Shown: positions 1 to 8,659 of the stretch, one piece after another
How positions within the stretch are numbered: position 1 is the first letter of the stretch
Layout of the letters: each line of letters opens with the position of its first letter
DNA from: Melioribacter sp051488665
GTDB taxonomy: Bacteria; Bacteroidota; Ignavibacteria; Ignavibacteriales; Melioribacteraceae
Direction of reading: 5' to 3'
DNA: 64,000 nt
Assembly (NCBI RefSeq): GCF_051488665.1
Contig: NZ_JBPSEG010000008.1
Span: 62,001 to 126,000 of the forward strand
Made by a program: the position numbers and the translations under genes
The notes under the pieces: model-generated
Seen by the model: only the letters and a program-made list of their open reading frames with translations
Databases searched by the model: none
Told to the model about the DNA's origin: nothing

Positions 1-245
1 GCAATCCGGATCTTAAAATTAAGGAACTCGGAGGAACGGGAAGAACCCACAATTGGAAAATCAGCCGTAAAATAGTCGATCAATCGAAAACGCCCGTTTT
101 CCTTGCGGGCGGTTTAAATCCGGATAATATTAAACGGGCTGTCGAAGAAGTGAATCCGTTTGGAGTCGACGTATGCAGCGGCGTAAGAACCGACGGAAAT
201 CTCGATCCGTACAAGCTTGAGAAATTCTTCGCCGCCATATCTTAA
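1..245 (+). CDS. trpF: Phosphoribosylanthranilate isomerase, C-terminal part (5' end outside window)
   Basis: The last 80 codons of an open frame that enters from the left edge (in frame from base 3) and ends at TAA 243-245. The protein shows the two phosphate-binding loops of the TrpF barrel, GGTGRTHNW and VFLAGGLNPDN, followed by GVDVCSGVR. TrpF isomerises N-(5'-phosphoribosyl)anthranilate to the enol-phosphoribulose intermediate of tryptophan synthesis, in the cytoplasm. The N-terminal half with the catalytic Cys cannot be seen, so completeness is unknown. Its stop overlaps the stop of the convergent aminotransferase gene by 4 bp. Family assignment is firm from the motifs; membership of a trp operon is not visible here. 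Confidence 0.88.
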   Translation, partial: NPDLKIKELGGTGRTHNWKISRKIVDQSKTPVFLAGGLNPDNIKRAVEEVNPFGVDVCSGVRTDGNLDPYKLEKFFAAIS

Positions 246-1384
246 AAATTTCTTTCCGCCGCTTTTTTCAGAACGTCGATTGTTCTGTCGATTTCGTCTT
301 TGGTATTGTAAAAGTGCGGCGAAAAACGGATTAAACCTTGTCTCAGCGAACAATGAATCTCATTCCTTTCAAGCTCTTCGAATATTTTTTCCGGATTGTC
401 GACCTGTATTGTGACTATCCCCGCACGATTGCTTTCGGGAGTATTTTTTAGAACGGGCTCAAAACCCGAGTCGGACAATTGTTCGATAAAGTAGTTTGTA
501 TTGTCAAGAATCCTTTTTTCGATGTTTTCTATTCCGTATTTAGTAAAGATGTCAAGCATGGCGTCGAAGAGAGCAACGCCGAGCGAATTCATCGTGCCGT
601 TTTGAAACCGGTCTGCGTCTTTTTTCAGAGCAAGGTTGTAGTCCAGCAAGTTCCATGCGTCTTCAACTGAAGTCCACCCAACGAATCTCTGATCAATTTT
701 TTCCTGCAGTTCTTCAGAAATATAAAAATATGCCAAACCTTCCATCGACATCAACCACTTTTGAGTTCCGCCGGTTAAAAAATCAGCGTTATATTTTACG
801 ACGTCAGTATCAATAACGCCTACGCCCTGGATTGCATCGACGCAAAAAATTATTCCTTTATTCCTGCATAGTTTGCCGATCTCTTCGATGTTTGCCCGGT
901 AACCGGTAAGGAACTGCACCGAGCTTATCGAAATTAATTTTGTTCTCGGAGTTATTGCTTTTTCAATATCCTCAAGGTCAACCATTCCGTTCCGGTTTTT
1001 TACGAACGTTATTTCCACTCCGTATTTTTTCAAATTCAAAAACGGATAGACATTCGACGGAAATTCCAGATCGTTAATAATTATTTGGTCGCCGGTTTTC
1101 CAGCTGAGTCCCTGCGCTAGTATGTTGAGACTGTTCGATACGTTATCCGTCCATGCAATTCTGGAACTTTTTGTATTGAGCAGACGCGCAAGTTTGGCTT
1201 TTGCCGAGGCGTTCCATCTCAGAAAAAATTTGAAATTCTCGATTTTGTCGCCGCTCCTCTGGCGAGCGTACAATTCAAGCCTTTCCAGCAAAGGTTTCGA
1301 CCATGGTCCCAGAGCCGCGTGATTGAAGTAGATTTGTCCTGTCTTTAAATGAGGAAAAAGATTCCTGATTTCGTTTATATCCAT
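242..1384 (-). CDS. Class V aminotransferase (cysteine desulfurase / isopenicillin-N-epimerase-like)
   Basis: A 380-residue PLP enzyme of fold type I. The N-terminal segment has the YFNHAALGPWS motif typical of class V enzymes; the PLP-contacting Asp lies in FCVDAIQGVG (about residue 183) and the Schiff-base lysine is K209 in GGTQKWLM. The length is usual for the family. The sequence has no obvious SufS/IscS active-site Cys loop, so a desulfurase role is not supported; an epimerase, lyase or aminotransferase reaction is possible. It is transcribed alone, leftward, and its 3' end overlaps trpF by 4 bp. I see no good ribosome binding site; the ATG at 1384 is chosen because the conserved N-terminus begins there. 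Confidence 0.85.
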   Translation of the reverse strand: MDINEIRNLFPHLKTGQIYFNHAALGPWSKPLLERLELYARQRSGDKIENFKFFLRWNASAKAKLARLLNTKSSRIAWTDNVSNSLNILAQGLSWKTGDQIIINDLEFPSNVYPFLNLKKYGVEITFVKNRNGMVDLEDIEKAITPRTKLISISSVQFLTGYRANIEEIGKLCRNKGIIFCVDAIQGVGVIDTDVVKYNADFLTGGTQKWLMSMEGLAYFYISEELQEKIDQRFVGWTSVEDAWNLLDYNLALKKDADRFQNGTMNSLGVALFDAMLDIFTKYGIENIEKRILDNTNYFIEQLSDSGFEPVLKNTPESNRAGIVTIQVDNPEKIFEELERNEIHCSLRQGLIRFSPHFYNTKDEIDRTIDVLKKAAERNF

Positions 1385-1455
1385 AATTTTTGTTCCAGGC
1401 TATTAAAAAAAATTTTTTCGATCCGATAATAAATCAGAGATTCGGGAATAATAAA

Positions 1456-1614
1456 ATGAACAAGTTATTGGAATTAGCCGCTGCGTTTTACGGAGTTTTG
1501 ATACCGAAGAGATATAAGGAAAAGTTCTGCAAATTAGTGATCGAATATCTCGACGAACGCTACTCCGTCGAAACCGCAATCGGAATGGCGTTAAGAAAAC
1601 TGAAATTGAACTAA
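1456..1614 (+). CDS. Small conserved-looking protein of unknown function, 52 aa
   Basis: ATG at 1456 gives 52 residues; an in-frame TTG at 1390 would add 22 low-complexity residues and overlap nothing useful. The protein is predicted helical with an amphipathic, Lys/Glu-rich character and no signal peptide, cysteine or known motif. I do not recognise it. Support for a real gene: codon choice resembles neighbours, it is followed 30 bp later by a clear intrinsic terminator on the same strand, and nothing else explains the gap between two leftward genes. Against: no strong ribosome binding site. Treat as probable but unproven. Confidence 0.5.
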   Translation: MNKLLELAAAFYGVLIPKRYKEKFCKLVIEYLDERYSVETAIGMALRKLKLN

Positions 1615-1646
1615 TAAAAAGGGCTAGTTGACCCATTGTTATTGGA

Positions 1647-1675
1647 AGCCCCGCAGTGCGGGGCTGGCTGTTTTT
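1647..1675 (+). terminator. Rho-independent terminator
   Basis: A perfect 8-bp stem AGCCCCGC / GCGGGGCT (1647-1654 with 1658-1665) closes on a 3-base loop, and a run of five T follows at 1671-1675. It ends transcription of the small rightward gene at 1456 and lies directly at the 3' end of the convergent pepF gene. The stem sequence recalls the CCCCG-type hairpins at the right end of the window. Confidence 0.8.
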
Positions 1676-3554
1676 AATTTATATTCCTTTCGAGAATTTC
1701 TTCCATCATATCCATCACTCTATTCATCTTAGCCATTGTAAGATCGAATGCTTCCGACGAAAGCGGATCGATGCCCGCTTTTCTGATTAAATCGATCGGA
1801 TATTCGGAACTGCCGCCTTTCAATATATGATAGAATTTGTCTACCGCAGGCTGACCTTCTTTAACGATTTTTTCGGCAAAGGCTGTGGCAAAAATTAAAG
1901 AAGTCGAATATTGGTATACATAATATGTATAGTGCACAAAATGGGGAATGTATGCCCATTCGTATGCTACGTAAGGATCGACAATGCAAACTCCTTCGTC
2001 GTTGCCGTAATATTTTTTGACTATATCGTAATAAATATTACTCAAATCGTCGCCTGTGAGCGGCTCGCCGTTTTCCACTCTTTTGTGAATTTCCCATTCG
2101 AATTCTGCAAATGAAGTTTGTCGGAAGATTGTGGTTCTGAGCAGATCGAGATAAGAACCCAACAGATAAAGTTTCTCTTCGTCGGATTTGACATTATTTA
2201 CCATATAGTTGTTTAGCAGTGTTTCGTTTATCGTCGAAGCAATCTCGGCGACAAAGATAGAGTATTGGGAATTTACGAACGGCTGATGTTTGTTGGAAAA
2301 ATAGCTGTGCATCGTATGACCCAATTCGTGAGCAAGAGTCGATACCGATTCGTAGTCGTCCGTCCAATTCATAAGTATGTACGGATGGTAGTCGTAAGCC
2401 GCGCCGGAAGAATAAGCTCCGCTGCGTTTTCCTTTATTCGGAATAAAATCGATCCATCTTTCTTTGAATGCTTTTTTAACCGTGTTGACGTATTCTTCGC
2501 CCATCGGTTTGAAAACGTCGAGTAACAATTTCTGACCTTCTTCCACGTTGTATTTGAAATCGACGGATTTTACGAGCGGAGTATAAAGATCGTAATAGTG
2601 AAGAGTGTCTACTCCGAGCATTCTTTTTTTCAGTTCGAGGAATCGATGAAGCGTCGGAAGATTTTTATGGATTTGTTCGATCAGGGTTTCGTATACGGAA
2701 ACGGGTATGTTGTTGACGTTGAGAGAACTTTCCAGAGCCGAATTGTATTTTCTGTTCTTGGCGTAGAAATAATCGGCTTTTAACTTGCCGACCAAATTGG
2801 CGCCGATTGTATTTCTGAATTTCTTGTAATTTTCGAATGTAGATTGCATTACCAATTGACGGTCAGCCCTGTTTTCGACCGTTCTATATTTCGTATAGTT
2901 AGCCGAGGTCAATTCAATTTCCTCGCCGGTCGAAAGTTTAACTACCGCATTCGGTTTTTCGGCGTTGTCGAATATGCTGTATACTTCGCCCGGGGTCGAA
3001 GTCATCAAGCCCGCGCTTGCCAGTATGGCTTCCTCGTTTTCGGAAAGCGTATGATCTTCAAGCCGGAGTATGTCCGTCAAATAGAATCTGAATTCGTCCA
3101 ATTCTTTTTTCTCGTCGAGGAATCGTTCAATTTTTTCCCGTCCCGCTTTCAGAATTTCGGGATTGACGAATGATGTGACTTCTGAAAATTTGGTGCCGAG
3201 CGTAGTAGCTTTTTGATTCAAAGCCTGGTTCGAACTTATTCTGAGGTCTTCATCGGCAACGCGGAATGCATAATCCGAAAGTTTGTAATAATCTTTCAAC
3301 AGGTCAAAATAAGTTCGCAGCGCATTGTAAAGAACGTCCGCGCTTTTACCGAGAGCGCCTTTATACTGAGAGAATTTTTCGATTTCCGAATCGAGCCGGT
3401 CGTATTCTTTTTCCCAGTCTTCAATGCTTTTATAGAGTATTGAATTATCCCATTTGTATTTATCGGGCACTTCGTTTCTTTCGAGCGCCTGCGATTTACC
3501 GTTTTGAAGCATAGCAAATACCATTATTAATGTTAGAAAAATTTTGGCTTTCAT
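1674..3554 (-). CDS. pepF: Oligoendopeptidase F (M3B metallopeptidase), exported
   Basis: 626 residues with an N-terminal signal peptide (MKAKIFLTLIMVFAMLQ, then a Ser-Gln-Ala region), a PepF N-terminal helical domain and the M3 catalytic domain. The zinc motif HELGH is at residues 409-413 in STLAHELGHTMHSYF; the third ligand Glu lies about 25 residues on, in the FVAEIASTINE segment. Family members cut short peptides of roughly 6-20 residues. The signal peptide implies a periplasmic or lipoprotein-free exported location, which differs from the cytoplasmic PepF of Firmicutes but is common in Bacteroidota relatives. It follows the OPT transporter by 28 bp on the same strand, so peptide trimming and uptake are probably coupled. 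Confidence 0.93.
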   Translation of the reverse strand: MKAKIFLTLIMVFAMLQNGKSQALERNEVPDKYKWDNSILYKSIEDWEKEYDRLDSEIEKFSQYKGALGKSADVLYNALRTYFDLLKDYYKLSDYAFRVADEDLRISSNQALNQKATTLGTKFSEVTSFVNPEILKAGREKIERFLDEKKELDEFRFYLTDILRLEDHTLSENEEAILASAGLMTSTPGEVYSIFDNAEKPNAVVKLSTGEEIELTSANYTKYRTVENRADRQLVMQSTFENYKKFRNTIGANLVGKLKADYFYAKNRKYNSALESSLNVNNIPVSVYETLIEQIHKNLPTLHRFLELKKRMLGVDTLHYYDLYTPLVKSVDFKYNVEEGQKLLLDVFKPMGEEYVNTVKKAFKERWIDFIPNKGKRSGAYSSGAAYDYHPYILMNWTDDYESVSTLAHELGHTMHSYFSNKHQPFVNSQYSIFVAEIASTINETLLNNYMVNNVKSDEEKLYLLGSYLDLLRTTIFRQTSFAEFEWEIHKRVENGEPLTGDDLSNIYYDIVKKYYGNDEGVCIVDPYVAYEWAYIPHFVHYTYYVYQYSTSLIFATAFAEKIVKEGQPAVDKFYHILKGGSSEYPIDLIRKAGIDPLSSEAFDLTMAKMNRVMDMMEEILERNIN

Positions 3555-3582
3555 AATAGTAATCCGTGTTTAATTTTCAAAA

Positions 3583-5556
3583 TTATTCTCCTTTGCGCGC
3601 TCTGAGAGAATCCCAGATCATATAGACGCTTATTAAAGAAAACATAATGATTGCCAGCAATTCTGCGGCGTGCGATTCCTGCCACTCATGATTAACCCAA
3701 TTATATCCTACATATCGGAGTATAGCGCTAAGAACTCCAAAGAGCGCGCCGCCTGCAATAAATCCGGAAGCTATCAGAGTTCCTCTTTCGCGGCGCGAGT
3801 TGTTTAATTGTTCGTCTTTACTGCGAGTCGAAACGAAGTGAGCAATTAAACCTCCGACAAGAAGAGGGGTGTTTAATTCCAGAGGAATATACATACCGAG
3901 AGCGAAGGGAAGCGCGGGAATTTTAATCATTGTAAGAATGAGCGCAAGAAGCGCGCCCGCAAGATAAAGAAGCCACGGCGCCGGTTGATTCGACATCAAC
4001 GGCTTGATAACGGCTGCCATAGCGTTTGCCTGCGGAGCTACGAGCGCGTTTTCGCCGGTGAATCCGTATGTCTCGTTCAGTACCATTATAATCCATGCTA
4101 CCGTAGCCGCGGAAAAAATTGTTCCGACGAATTTCCACCTCTCCTGTTTGTACGGCGAGGATCCCAGCCAGTAACCGATTTTGAGGTCCGTAATAAAAGC
4201 TCCCGCCTGCGACAACGCCGTGCAAACTACGCCGCCTATTATTAATGCGGACACCATTCCCGCAGGACCGGTCAATCCGACCGATACAAGCACTACGGAT
4301 GAAAGTATCAAAGTCATTAACGTCATACCCGAAACGGGATTTGTTCCCACGATTGCGATTGCGGTTGCTGCAACGGTTGTAAAAAGGAATGATATAATTA
4401 AGACGATCAATAATCCGATAAGAGCATGAAACAGGTTATTTACAACTCCGAAAAAGAAGAATATGAAGATTAGAATAGTTGTAATAAAAAGTCCGACGAA
4501 AATAATCTTCATCGGTAAATCTCTTTGGGTTCGTTCGCTGTCCTCGTTAACTTTTTTCCCGAAGAGTTCCTGAAATCCGAGCGAGAATGCTTTTTTAATA
4601 ATACCCGACGAGCGGATAATTCCGATAAATCCAGCCATTGCGATGCCGCCGATACCGATATGGCGCACATAACTTCTGAAAATCTGTTCGGCTGACATAT
4701 CCTTGATCAATAAACTTATGTTTGCTCCGATCGGAGTGGTTATATAATCGCCGAAGTAAGCAATAACCGGAATAATTACAAACCACGATAGAAAAGAGCC
4801 CGCGGTAATCAAAGCCGAATATTTCAATCCGATAATGTATCCGAGTCCGAGTATTGCCGAACTTACGCTTAATCTGAATTCGAGTTTGATTTTATCGGCA
4901 ATCGACTGTCCGACGGGAATTACTTTAGTAGTAAACAGTTCGCTCCACCAGCCGAAAGTAGCCACGACGAAATCGTAAATACCGCCGATTAAACCTGCAA
5001 CCACCAGCACGATTGCGTGTTTGCCGCCTTTTTCGCCCGCTACCAGAACTTCGGTCGTTGCGGTAGCTTCGGGAAAAGGAAATTTACCGTGCATTTCGGA
5101 TACAAAATATTTTCTGAACGGAATAAGAAAAAGTATGCCGAGAAAACCGCCCAGAGCCGACGCCAGAAAAATCTTATAAAATTCGGCTTCCAGTTCAAGT
5201 ATGTAGAGAGCGGGAATCGTAAATATTGCCCCGGCTACGATTGTGCCCGATGTCGCGCCGATCGACTGAATGATTACATTCTGTCCGAGCGCGCCTTTCT
5301 TTCTCAATGCCGCTGAAAGACCGACCGCAAGTATTGCAATAGGAATTGCAGCTTCGAAAACCTGTCCGATTTTTAATCCCAGATAAGCCGCCGCTGCGGT
5401 AAAAATAATCGCCATTATAATTCCGGTAACGACCGAGTAGGGAGTTACTTCCGGATATTCTTTGTCCGAAAGCATAACCGGAATATATTTTTCGCCGGGT
5501 TTTAATTCCCTGTAGGCGTTCGACGGGAGTCCGTTTGTGTTTGGAGTCTCGTTCAT
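3583..5556 (-). CDS. OPT family oligopeptide transporter
   Basis: A 657-residue integral membrane protein with many hydrophobic segments (about 14-16 by eye). The N-terminus VTPYSVVTGIIMAIIFTAAA and the GKFPFPEATATTEVL segment are typical of bacterial OPT transporters. Family members carry oligopeptides, or in some plants iron chelates, across the inner membrane by proton symport. The start ATG at 5556 is preceded by AGGAG at good distance. Upstream lies a membrane protein gene; downstream, after 28 bp, is the secreted peptidase pepF, making a peptide scavenging unit likely. Substrate is inferred from family and neighbour only. Confidence 0.92.
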   Translation of the reverse strand: MNETPNTNGLPSNAYRELKPGEKYIPVMLSDKEYPEVTPYSVVTGIIMAIIFTAAAAYLGLKIGQVFEAAIPIAILAVGLSAALRKKGALGQNVIIQSIGATSGTIVAGAIFTIPALYILELEAEFYKIFLASALGGFLGILFLIPFRKYFVSEMHGKFPFPEATATTEVLVAGEKGGKHAIVLVVAGLIGGIYDFVVATFGWWSELFTTKVIPVGQSIADKIKLEFRLSVSSAILGLGYIIGLKYSALITAGSFLSWFVIIPVIAYFGDYITTPIGANISLLIKDMSAEQIFRSYVRHIGIGGIAMAGFIGIIRSSGIIKKAFSLGFQELFGKKVNEDSERTQRDLPMKIIFVGLFITTILIFIFFFFGVVNNLFHALIGLLIVLIISFLFTTVAATAIAIVGTNPVSGMTLMTLILSSVVLVSVGLTGPAGMVSALIIGGVVCTALSQAGAFITDLKIGYWLGSSPYKQERWKFVGTIFSAATVAWIIMVLNETYGFTGENALVAPQANAMAAVIKPLMSNQPAPWLLYLAGALLALILTMIKIPALPFALGMYIPLELNTPLLVGGLIAHFVSTRSKDEQLNNSRRERGTLIASGFIAGGALFGVLSAILRYVGYNWVNHEWQESHAAELLAIIMFSLISVYMIWDSLRARKGE

Positions 5557-5596
5557 ACATTGCTCCTGTTTTTATTAGGATTGTATTTATGGTACA

Positions 5597-6409
5597 TCAA
5601 TAACTGTCGTTCAATTTGCTATAGTCGAGCTCCGAGCCCAGAGCGCTGTGGGGAATAAGATAAACTATGAACATCAGTAACGCCGCCCCGATTACCCATC
5701 TTTCCGGTCTCGGAGATTTTTTCAATTTCAGATATGCAATAATCCAGCCGAGCATTGCAACGAGAGTCTTATTGTCTGTTAAATCGTATCCGAACGGAAA
5801 GCCGGTCCAGAATTCTCCGAAAGCGTAATATTGCATAAGAGGTCCGAGAATAAAACCGCCTGCAAACAAAAGAATTATTGTAGTTAGCGTGTAAAATTTC
5901 AAATTCCCGTTTTTAACAAAACCTTCCATGCCCGCCCGCGCGCCGAATAACATAGCCGAAAACATGATGATCACGTGCGGAATCAATACGCCTGCAGGCA
6001 CGTCGCCTTTGAAACGAATTACAACCGTTTTGTCCGGAGGAAGATAAATCGATTCATTTTTATTGTGGAGTGCAATATAATATTCGAGTTTGCCCGCCGG
6101 AGGCTGTTTTGGCAAAAAGGCTGTAAGAATCGAGTCGCCCGCCATTTCAACTTTATTGTAATCTTTATCGAATTTATACCTGCGCCAGAAAAGCGTTCCG
6201 GTTATTCCTCCGCCTTTTGTATCGATTGAAATTTGATAATCGCCTGCAGAGCTGTGGCTTCTGAGCAATTTGTATTCAATTGTTCTGCCGGCAAATTCAA
6301 TTTTGTTCTTGTAAGGATAGGTGGGTCCGGTCACTCGCTGATAGACCGCCGACGATGCCGTTATTAAAAAAGCAATAATCCAGAATAGTAGTTTTTTCGA
6401 TTTTGTCAT
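5597..6409 (-). CDS. Membrane protein of unknown function, 270 aa
   Basis: One N-terminal hydrophobic segment (residues about 7-25) is followed by an extracytoplasmic domain of about 110 residues with beta-rich character, then four hydrophobic segments (about 145-165, 175-195, 210-230, 240-258) and a short tail. I do not recognise the family. The layout (anchored periplasmic domain, then a membrane bundle) suggests a sensor or accessory membrane protein. It lies 40 bp upstream of the OPT transporter on the same strand and 73 bp downstream of a small cysteine-rich protein, so it may belong to the same transcript. Confidence 0.75.
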   Translation of the reverse strand: MTKSKKLLFWIIAFLITASSAVYQRVTGPTYPYKNKIEFAGRTIEYKLLRSHSSAGDYQISIDTKGGGITGTLFWRRYKFDKDYNKVEMAGDSILTAFLPKQPPAGKLEYYIALHNKNESIYLPPDKTVVIRFKGDVPAGVLIPHVIIMFSAMLFGARAGMEGFVKNGNLKFYTLTTIILLFAGGFILGPLMQYYAFGEFWTGFPFGYDLTDNKTLVAMLGWIIAYLKLKKSPRPERWVIGAALLMFIVYLIPHSALGSELDYSKLNDSY

Positions 6410-6482
6410 AACGTCTTTGTAATGATAAATTAAACTTATGAAATCCGTCAGATTTAACCAAAGAAACCGACCCGTTTATCAA

Positions 6483-6665
6483 TCATTTACGAGCCAGGCA
6501 TTTATTGTTTTTATTATTGTATCTCTTGAAATGCTTGCACCAGACAGCGAGGTCTTTTCTGCAGGCTCCGATTGCTTCGGGATTTGTAAAATCGGCAAAT
6601 TTACACGTGTAATCACAGAAAAGAGGGAATTCGTTATCATCCGGTTTATTTTTCTTTTTACCCAT
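6483..6665 (-). CDS. Small cysteine-rich protein, 60 aa
   Basis: The ATG at 6665 gives 60 residues; a longer reading to 6713 adds a low-complexity Asn/Lys stretch and is less likely. Five cysteines lie in FCDYTCKF, GACRK, VWCKHF and KCLARK, spaced like a metal-binding or Fe-S fold; the N-terminus is basic (MGKKKNKP). There is no signal peptide, so it should be cytoplasmic. I cannot name it. It begins a leftward series that continues with a membrane protein, the OPT transporter and pepF. Its 5' region is shared with the divergent gmhA gene. Confidence 0.68.
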   Translation of the reverse strand: MGKKKNKPDDNEFPLFCDYTCKFADFTNPEAIGACRKDLAVWCKHFKRYNNKNNKCLARK

Positions 6666-6697
6666 CGTAATTACCCGTTTATTATGATAAAGTTTGT

Positions 6698-6705
6698 TAT
6701 TTTTG
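6698..6705 (+). promoter_or_regulatory. Bacteroidetes-type -7 box (TATTTTTG) before gmhA
   Basis: TATTTTTG matches TAnnTTTG exactly and stands 29 bp before the gmhA ATG. No convincing -33 element is seen at the usual distance, so this is a weak call that gains support from similar boxes before purM, hrcA, coaD, rnfC and others in the window. Confidence 0.35.
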
Positions 6706-6734
6706 AAAAACAATAATAACGGGAAATATACGGA

Positions 6735-7319
6735 ATGTTCAACAGAAATAAATTTTTGCGTGATTCTTTGCAGGAAAGCGCGGAAACGAAAATAAAAATA
6801 GAAAAAGAATGCGCCGCGGATATTTTTAAAGCAGCCGACTTGATAAAAGAAGCTTATGGCAAAGGCAGGAAAGTATTGTTATGCGGCAACGGAGGCAGCG
6901 CAGCCGACAGCCAGCATATTGCAACAGAATTAATGGTGCGGCTCAGTCATCATATCGAAAGACCCGCTTTGCCCGCGGTTGCGTTGACTACCGATTCGTC
7001 GAATTTGACGGCGGGCGGAAACGATATCGGTTTCGAAAATATTTTTGCGCGTAATGTGGAAGGACTCGGCAGCGAGGGAGATATTCTTATTGCAATTTCA
7101 ACGAGCGGCAATTCCGTTAATGTTATCAAAGCAGTGGATATGGCAAAGAAAAAAGGACTGAAATCGATCGGTCTGCTCGGAGGAAGCGGCGGCAAATTAA
7201 AATCGCTGGTCGACACAGCGATTGTCGTCCCTTCGGATAATGTTCAAAGGATTCAGGAAGGGCATATTACAATCGCGCATATAATCTGCGAAATTGTAGA
7301 AAACGAATTATTCGGGTAG
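6735..7319 (+). CDS. gmhA: SIS-domain phosphoheptose isomerase
   Basis: 194 residues, the full length of GmhA. A single SIS domain carries LLCGNGGSAADSQHIATEL near residue 50-65 and ISTSGNSVNVIKA near 118, which bind the sugar phosphate, and the C-terminal EGHITIAHIICEIVE helix supplies catalytic Glu and His. The enzyme converts sedoheptulose 7-phosphate to D-glycero-D-manno-heptose 7-phosphate, the first step of the ADP-heptose route to lipopolysaccharide core or surface glycans. It is a single rightward gene between two leftward groups; no hldE or gmhB is nearby. A related DiaA-like role cannot be excluded but the motif set favours GmhA. Confidence 0.88.
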   Translation: MFNRNKFLRDSLQESAETKIKIEKECAADIFKAADLIKEAYGKGRKVLLCGNGGSAADSQHIATELMVRLSHHIERPALPAVALTTDSSNLTAGGNDIGFENIFARNVEGLGSEGDILIAISTSGNSVNVIKAVDMAKKKGLKSIGLLGGSGGKLKSLVDTAIVVPSDNVQRIQEGHITIAHIICEIVENELFG

Positions 7320-7324
7320 GAATA

Positions 7325-8599
7325 TCATTCGATTAGCTCGCCTTCTTCAAACAACTGTTCGCCGATTAGATTGCCTTCGGGATCGTAAGTAAAAACTTTC
7401 CCGTTAATCATGTTGTCTTTGTAAGTAATAAAATCTGCGAGCGTTCCGCCGGGGTGATAATATTTGGAAATGCCCTGCCGTATGCCGTCTTTGAAATGTT
7501 CTTCGGCTTTTATATCTCCGTTTTTGTAGAATGTTTTCACGTCGCCGGAGAGTCTGTCGTTTTTATAAAACATAACGCTTTTTAATTCTCCGGTGGAATA
7601 ATATGTTTTGGCTTCGCCCTCGCGAATTCCGTTTACGTAATTAATCTCGGCTTTTTTAACGCCGTCTTCATCGAATAAAACTGCGATGCCGTTTTTCATT
7701 CCGAAGTTGAAATTAACTGTCTCTTTCAAAATGCCGCCGTCGTAATAAAACCTCGCTTCGCCTTCCGGCTGACCGGAGTTGTAATAGATTTCTTCTTTTA
7801 TAAATCCGGAATCGTAAAAACGGAGAATCTTTCCGTCGAGTTTGCCTTCTTTGAAATTAAGCATAGCCCGGAGCGCGCCGTTGTCGTAATATTCCGAAAA
7901 ACTTTCTTCGATTTTGTCGAACTTACCGCCCACGTCGTATCTTACGCGTTTTACAATTTGTCCGTTGTAGTAAGTGTCGATTACTTTTATGGAGCCGTCT
8001 GGATAATAAAAATAAGAATTTCCGTCGAGCCGGTCGTTTTTATAGTTGGCTTCGAGGGCAATCACCCCGAAGTCGTAATAAACTCGGCTGATTCCTTCGA
8101 GTTTGTCGTCCACGTAATTCCTCTCGACTTCGAGCTGCCCGTTTTCGTAAAATATTTTGGAGACGCCGTTCAATTTTCCGTTCTTGTAGCTCCAGATGCC
8201 CTGAACCGCGCCGCTTTTGTAATAAGTTTTACTGAAACCTTCCAGCTTGTCGTTTACATAATTAGGTTCCGCCCACAATTCTCCCGTCTCGTAGTACCAT
8301 CGTGAAATTCCTTCCAGCTTGCCGTTGACGTAATTCCATTCCATGCTCTTCGTTCCGTCTTCGAAATACCAAACGGAAATTCCTTCTTCGAGACCGTTTT
8401 TGAAATACCATTCTTTCCATAACTGACCGCTCTCGTAATATTCACGGTAGACGCCTTCTTTTTTTCCGTCGACGTAATATCCTTCGGATTTAATCCGTCC
8501 GTTTTCATAGTATTCTTTTCTGAGTTCGGGTTTTGTTTGTCCGTAAAAGATTGTCGCAATAAAGAAGAAGAATATTATTTTTATTAATTTGCGCTTCAT
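7325..8599 (-). CDS. Exported YwqK/MORN_2-type repeat protein
   Basis: ATG at 8599 gives 424 residues beginning with a signal peptide (MKRKLIKIIFFFFIATIFYGQ); the upstream in-frame ATG at 8665 is rejected because it would overlap the -7 box and the divergent gene. After the signal peptide the whole protein is about 16 tandem repeats of 22-25 residues with the pattern YYxNGxLxxExxYxNGKLEG, the YwqK-family (MORN_2) repeat. Such repeats form a beta-hairpin ribbon; proteins of this kind are often annotated as toxin-antitoxin YwqK-family antitoxins, but the exported form here is more likely a surface or periplasmic protein. No partner toxin is visible nearby. Function unknown. Confidence 0.88.
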   Translation of the reverse strand: MKRKLIKIIFFFFIATIFYGQTKPELRKEYYENGRIKSEGYYVDGKKEGVYREYYESGQLWKEWYFKNGLEEGISVWYFEDGTKSMEWNYVNGKLEGISRWYYETGELWAEPNYVNDKLEGFSKTYYKSGAVQGIWSYKNGKLNGVSKIFYENGQLEVERNYVDDKLEGISRVYYDFGVIALEANYKNDRLDGNSYFYYPDGSIKVIDTYYNGQIVKRVRYDVGGKFDKIEESFSEYYDNGALRAMLNFKEGKLDGKILRFYDSGFIKEEIYYNSGQPEGEARFYYDGGILKETVNFNFGMKNGIAVLFDEDGVKKAEINYVNGIREGEAKTYYSTGELKSVMFYKNDRLSGDVKTFYKNGDIKAEEHFKDGIRQGISKYYHPGGTLADFITYKDNMINGKVFTYDPEGNLIGEQLFEEGELIE

Positions 8600-8622
8600 A
8601 ATCGGAGTCAAATTTGTCGGGA

Positions 8623-8630
8623 CAAATATA
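8623..8630 (-). promoter_or_regulatory. Bacteroidetes-type -7 box (TATATTTG) before the repeat protein gene
   Basis: On the minus strand TATATTTG lies 23 bp before the ATG at 8599, giving a leader of about 18 bases. It forms part of an imperfect palindrome with CAAATTTG (8609-8616 region), separated by TCGGGA-like spacer, so an operator in the 60-bp divergent gap is possible. Confidence 0.4.
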
Positions 8631-8659
8631 AAGCTAATAAAATTAAATAGGTAATAAGC

